Positions 4,798 to 8,518 of a stretch of 8,518 nt of DNA are shown piece after piece (the first letter of the stretch is position 1; every line of letters begins with the position of its first letter). The notes under the pieces are model-generated. The model searched no databases. It saw only the letters and a list, made by a program, of their open reading frames with translations, and was not told the origin of the DNA. The position numbers and the translations under genes are program-made. The stretch is from assembly GCA_944393305.1 (NCBI GenBank), contig CALXZS010000055.1, positions 1 to 8,518 on the forward strand, given 5' to 3'. The stretch is from an uncultured Clostridia bacterium. Lineage in GTDB: Bacteria > Bacillota > Clostridia > TANB77 > CAG-508.

Positions 4798-6561
4798 ATG
4801 ATTGGAAAAATAAGTGCAAAAAAGAGAATGAAAAATTCTATCTTTTTAGTTATATTAATAATTGCATTATTAATAACTAGGTTAGGATATCTGCAACTAA
4901 TACAAGGAAGTGAATTAAAAGCAAAAGCATATGCCCAGCAAACTTCAGATAGAAAAGTAAGTGCAAAAAGAGGAACAATTTACGATAGAGAAGGAAAAAT
5001 TTTAGCAGTAAGTAGTACAGTAGAAACTGTAACAATAAATCCGGGAAATATAAAAGATGAGGACAAAGAAAAAGTAGCAAAAAAGCTTGCAGAATTGTTT
5101 GAATTAGACTATGAAAATGTTCTAAAAAAAGTTAAAAAAAGATCATCTATTGAAACAATAGTACAAAAAGTAGAAAAAGAAAAAACAAATGAACTAAGAA
5201 CATGGATGCAAGAAAATAATATAGTAGAAGGTATAAATATAGATGAAGATAGCAAAAGATATTATCCTTTAAATAACTTGGCATCACAAGTTATAGGCTT
5301 TTGTGGATCAGATAATCAAGGATTAAATGGAATTGAAGCAAAATATGATGAGTACTTAAAAGGAAAAGCAGGAGCAATTAGTAGAATAACAGATGCATCT
5401 GGAGGAGCAATAGAAAATTCTTCAGAAGAATATACAGAGCCAACAGATGGAGATGATTTAGTGCTTACAATAGATACAACTATTCAAGGAATAGCAGAAA
5501 AATATTTAAAAGAAGCATGCATAGACAATAAATGTACTGATGGAGGAAATATAATAATTATGAATCCGAAAACAGGAGATATACTAGCATTAGCAGGATA
5601 TCCAGATTATAATTTAAATGAACCTTTTGCAGTAGATGAAAATTTATCGAAAGAAGAACAAACAAAACAAATGCAAGGACTTTGGAGAAATAAAGCAATA
5701 TCAGACACATATGAACCAGGTTCAACATTCAAATTAGTAACAACATCAGCAGCATTAGAGGAAGGAATAACTACTCCAGATAAAGAAGGGGAATTTTGCT
5801 GTGTTGGGCATATTGAAGTGGCTGGAGTAAGAATGAAATGTTGGAGATATTATAATCCACATGGAAGTGAAAGTCTAAGGCAAGCTCTTATGAATTCATG
5901 TAATCCGGTATTTATAGGATTGGGGCAAAAAATAGGTGTTCATAAATATTATGAATATCTTAATAAATTTGGATTTTTTACAACAACAGGAATAGATCTA
6001 CCGGGAGAGGCAGGGTCAATATTTCTAAAAGAAGATAAAGTAGGACCAGTAGAACTTGGAACAATTTCATTTGGTCAAAGATTTGAAGTAACACCAATAC
6101 AAATGGCAACAATGTTAAGTACAATTGCAAATGGTGGAACATATGTAAAACCTAGAATAGTTAAGCAAATAATAAGCAACACAGAAAAAGATGAAAATGG
6201 AAATAGAAAAGTAACAGATATAGAAGTAAAAACAGGAGAGAGAGTAATTTCAGAAGAAACATCAAAACAAGTATTAAGTATGATGGGGTCAGTTGTTTCA
6301 GAAGGAACAGGAAAAAATGCAAAAGTAGAAGGATATTCAATAGGAGGTAAAACAGGAACATCAGAAGATGGTGTAAATACAGGTAAGTATGTTACATCAT
6401 TTATAGGAACAGCACCAATAGAAGATCCAGAAGTAGTGGTATTAATAACTTTATACAATCCAACAGGAGAAGGAGGTCATCAAGGTGGAGGAGTTGCAGC
6501 ACCAGTAGGAGGAGAAGTTTTTAGCGAAATATTACCATATTTAGAAGTGCAGAAAAAATAA
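4798..6561 (+). CDS. Class B penicillin-binding protein (FtsI/PbpB/SpoVD type)
   Basis: This is a peptidoglycan DD-transpeptidase that cross-links septal or spore-cortex wall, 587 residues from ATG 4798. It has a short cytoplasmic tail, one membrane anchor (about 12-30), a PBP dimer domain opening with RGTIYDREG (58-66), and a transpeptidase domain from about 250. All three active-site motifs are intact: STFK with Ser309 and Lys312, SCN (367-369), and KTGT (518-521). The protein ends soon after the KTG region and has no PASTA domains, unlike Bacillus SpoVD and PBP2B. Cys368 inside the SxN motif and Cys348 twenty residues earlier resemble the cysteine pair reported in B. subtilis SpoVD. Five further outside cysteines are present (169, 241, 246, 334, 335). 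Its place after ftsL suggests the division enzyme (partner of FtsW), and the cysteines suggest SpoVD ancestry; the exact name is left open. A terminator separates it from ftsL. Confidence 0.95.
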   Translation: MIGKISAKKRMKNSIFLVILIIALLITRLGYLQLIQGSELKAKAYAQQTSDRKVSAKRGTIYDREGKILAVSSTVETVTINPGNIKDEDKEKVAKKLAELFELDYENVLKKVKKRSSIETIVQKVEKEKTNELRTWMQENNIVEGINIDEDSKRYYPLNNLASQVIGFCGSDNQGLNGIEAKYDEYLKGKAGAISRITDASGGAIENSSEEYTEPTDGDDLVLTIDTTIQGIAEKYLKEACIDNKCTDGGNIIIMNPKTGDILALAGYPDYNLNEPFAVDENLSKEEQTKQMQGLWRNKAISDTYEPGSTFKLVTTSAALEEGITTPDKEGEFCCVGHIEVAGVRMKCWRYYNPHGSESLRQALMNSCNPVFIGLGQKIGVHKYYEYLNKFGFFTTTGIDLPGEAGSIFLKEDKVGPVELGTISFGQRFEVTPIQMATMLSTIANGGTYVKPRIVKQIISNTEKDENGNRKVTDIEVKTGERVISEETSKQVLSMMGSVVSEGTGKNAKVEGYSIGGKTGTSEDGVNTGKYVTSFIGTAPIEDPEVVVLITLYNPTGEGGHQGGGVAAPVGGEVFSEILPYLEVQKK

Positions 6562-6575
6562 AGCTGCTTTTGGGG
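6562..6575 (+). repeat. Second copy of AGCTGCTTTTGGGG
   Basis: This 14-mer is identical to 96-109 and starts immediately after the PBP stop codon. It is followed by CTGTTTTTTATT. The T-run suggests a transcription end, but I could not draw a stable stem here, so it is reported as a repeat and not as a terminator. Confidence 0.45.
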
Positions 6576-6597
6576 CTGTTTTTTATTAAAAAATATA

Positions 6598-6626
6598 TTG
6601 TAAATAAATATAAATTGTTATATAAT
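6598..6626 (+). promoter_or_regulatory. Promoter of the pectate lyase gene
   Basis: TTGTAA (6598-6603), 17 bp, then a perfect TATAAT (6621-6626). Predicted start of transcription is near 6633, giving a leader of about 50 bases. This makes the lyase an independent transcription unit. Confidence 0.75.
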
Positions 6627-6681
6627 ACAAAAGATGAACGAAACAGAAAAACTAATTTATAAACTAAAGGAGAGAAGCATA

Positions 6682-8518
6682 ATGAGAAGAAGATTAAGAA
6701 ACAAAAGTAAAGTAATTATAGGTATAGCATTTATAATTATACTAATATCAGCAGTAATACTATCAAATTATTTTAGTAGTAGTAATAATATCATAACATT
6801 AGCAAAAAATATGTTTAATGCCCAAACATCTAATGTAGTGGAAAAAACAATGGGTGGTGGATTGGAATCAGCATATATTGAATGGGATAATGTTGATGAA
6901 GCCACAGGGTATAATGTATATATATGTAATGTAACAGAACAAACAAATTATAAACAATTAGATAATGAGTTAATTAGAAAATACCAAGATAGTGGAACAA
7001 ATTATTGGAGAGCAGATGCTGTTGGACTAAAAGCAGGAGAATATAAATTTAAAATTGTACCAATATTTAATGGTGAAGAAGATACAAGTAAACAGTTTGA
7101 ATCTGAAAATATTTCAGTAGAAGCTCATGATAGAACAGGTTTTGCCTGGGTAAACGGAGAAACAACAGGTGCATATAATATGGATGGAACTTTAAAAGAG
7201 AATGCAAATGTTATATACATAACAGAAGATACAAAAAATACAGTATCATTAGAAGTTCAAACTGGTTCAAATGGAAAAACAGAAACAGCACAAGGTTTAC
7301 AAAATATTTTAGACTTATATAAAAAAGGATATGAAACAAAACCTCTTGATGTAAGGTTTATTGGTAAAGTAACCGACCCATCTGTATTAGAGGGAGGAGA
7401 TATTGTAATTAGTGGAAGCGGTTCAGAGGAAAGAGTAAATTGTGGAATAACAATTGAAGGTATTGGAGAAGATGCTACATTATATGGATATGGAATTAGA
7501 GTAAAGGATGCAACAAATGTTGAAATTAGAAATATAGCTGTAATGTTGACAGACAGTAATGAGGGAGATAGCATAGGACTTCAACAAGAAAATGACCATA
7601 TATGGGTACATAATTGCGACTTTTTCTATGGTGAACCAGGAGAAGATTCAGACCAAGTAAAAGGCGATGGTGCCTTAGATTGCAAAAAATCTACATATAT
7701 AACATTTTCATATAATCATTTCTTTGATACTGGAAAAAGCAATCTTTTAGGACTAAGTGAAAATACAACAGATGATTTATATATAACTTATCATCATAAC
7801 TGGTATGATCATTCAGATTCTAGACATCCAAGAATTAGATTTTATTCCGCACATGTATACAATAATTATTATGATGGAAATTCAAAATATGGAGTTGGAG
7901 CTTGTTTAGGCTCATCTGTTTTGGTAGAAGGTAACTATTTCAGAAATTGCAATAAGCCAATGATGATTTCTATGCAAGGTTCTGATACAAGCGGAACTTT
8001 TTCTAGAGAAGATGGAGGTATGATAAAAGCATATAATAATTACATGGTGGGACAAGATTCATATATACCATATTCTCAAGATAATGAGGACTTTGATGCA
8101 TATGAAGTATCTGACATAGATGAAAAAGTTCCAAATTCAGTAACTTCACTAAAAGGCGGAAAGGTATACAATAATTTTGATACTTCAAGCATAATGTATG
8201 AATATGAAGCTGATTCACCAGAAGTGGCAAAAGAAAAAGTTGAAAAATATGCTGGACGTTTAAATGGAGGAGATATTAAATGGGATTTTGATGATTCTAA
8301 AGATGATGAATCAGATGAATTGAATGATGACCTAAAAAATGCATTAGAAAATTATGAATCTAAGTTAATATCAGTAGGAGGAGACTCTATTGATATGCCA
8401 GACACTCCAGAGCCAGAACCTGAAGAAATAAAAGTAGAAAATGTAACACTAAATTCACAAAATGAGGAATTAGAAATAGGTGAAATAACAACACTTGTAG
8501 CAACAATTATACCAAATA
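6682..8518 (+). CDS. Exported pectate lyase, family PL1 (3' end cut by window)
   Basis: The frame is open for 612 codons to the window edge. Pectate lyases cleave de-esterified polygalacturonate by calcium-dependent beta-elimination. The N-terminus is basic with a hydrophobic segment (about 11-28), a signal or membrane anchor without a clear cleavage site. Residues about 59-147 look like a fibronectin type III-like domain (I-E-W-D, A-T-G-Y-N-V-Y). The PL1 beta-helix spans about 185-530: WVHNCDF (308-314), GDGALD with Asp329 and Asp333 at the expected calcium positions, ITYHHNWYDH (368-377), RHPRIR (381-386) with the catalytic-arginine positions, and HVYNNYYD. An acidic linker and a Pro/Glu segment (573-582) lead into VTLNSQNEELEIGE, the start of a Big_2 Ig-like domain. 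AAAGGAG (6666-6672) supports ATG 6682; the in-frame ATG at 6634 is practically at the predicted transcript start. Composition matches its neighbours. Confidence 0.92.
   Translation, partial: MRRRLRNKSKVIIGIAFIIILISAVILSNYFSSSNNIITLAKNMFNAQTSNVVEKTMGGGLESAYIEWDNVDEATGYNVYICNVTEQTNYKQLDNELIRKYQDSGTNYWRADAVGLKAGEYKFKIVPIFNGEEDTSKQFESENISVEAHDRTGFAWVNGETTGAYNMDGTLKENANVIYITEDTKNTVSLEVQTGSNGKTETAQGLQNILDLYKKGYETKPLDVRFIGKVTDPSVLEGGDIVISGSGSEERVNCGITIEGIGEDATLYGYGIRVKDATNVEIRNIAVMLTDSNEGDSIGLQQENDHIWVHNCDFFYGEPGEDSDQVKGDGALDCKKSTYITFSYNHFFDTGKSNLLGLSENTTDDLYITYHHNWYDHSDSRHPRIRFYSAHVYNNYYDGNSKYGVGACLGSSVLVEGNYFRNCNKPMMISMQGSDTSGTFSREDGGMIKAYNNYMVGQDSYIPYSQDNEDFDAYEVSDIDEKVPNSVTSLKGGKVYNNFDTSSIMYEYEADSPEVAKEKVEKYAGRLNGGDIKWDFDDSKDDESDELNDDLKNALENYESKLISVGGDSIDMPDTPEPEPEEIKVENVTLNSQNEELEIGEITTLVATIIPN

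Noticed and set aside
6075..6458. 127-residue minus-strand ORF opposite the PBP transpeptidase domain
   Set aside because: Shadow frame created by AT-rich codon bias; the + strand carries the intact PBP motifs.
7257..7574. 105-residue minus-strand ORF inside the pectate lyase
   Set aside because: Opposite a conserved PL1 domain; low-complexity composition and no initiation signals.

Overview
The window comes from a strongly AT-rich, low-G+C Gram-positive bacterium, most likely a gut-type member of the Clostridia. The evidence is the heavy use of AGA, ATA and AAA codons, TTG start codons, strong purine-rich ribosome binding sites, and the gene order mraZ-rsmH-ftsL-PBP, which is the start of the Firmicutes division and cell wall (dcw) cluster. 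All supported genes lie on the + strand.

Bases 1-431 hold no gene. They contain a cluster of repeat structures: two GGGACGG direct repeats, a long hairpin with a T-run, a second hairpin carrying GGGGACACCTCC, and a 156-bp imperfect palindrome whose core is about 62% G+C. A good extended -10 promoter follows. Bases 432-2391 form a two-gene unit: a bitopic membrane protein with three Ig-like repeats outside the cell, then a GGDEF protein whose N-terminal receiver-like domain has lost its phosphorylation residues.

Bases 2461-4682 are the dcw start. A promoter is followed directly by three or four AAGTGG repeats at 10-bp period, which match the known form of a MraZ operator. Then come mraZ, an unusually long 257-bp spacer, rsmH (16S rRNA methyltransferase) and ftsL. 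A convincing intrinsic terminator closes ftsL, so the class B penicillin-binding protein at 4798-6561 may be partly uncoupled from the MraZ-controlled transcript. Its active-site cysteine arrangement is of SpoVD type, but it has no PASTA domain.

From 6598 the cluster is interrupted. Where mraY or murF might be expected there is a separate promoter and an exported family 1 pectate lyase (fibronectin-like N-terminal region, PL1 beta-helix, start of a Big_2 domain) that runs off the end of the window. The window therefore combines regulated cell division, a possible surface-sensing and c-di-GMP pair, and a plant-polysaccharide enzyme. I see no CRISPR array, tRNA, rRNA or intact transposase, and no clearly new multi-gene system. 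The least-explained parts are the repeat cluster at 1-301 and the Ig-like/degenerate-receiver GGDEF pair.
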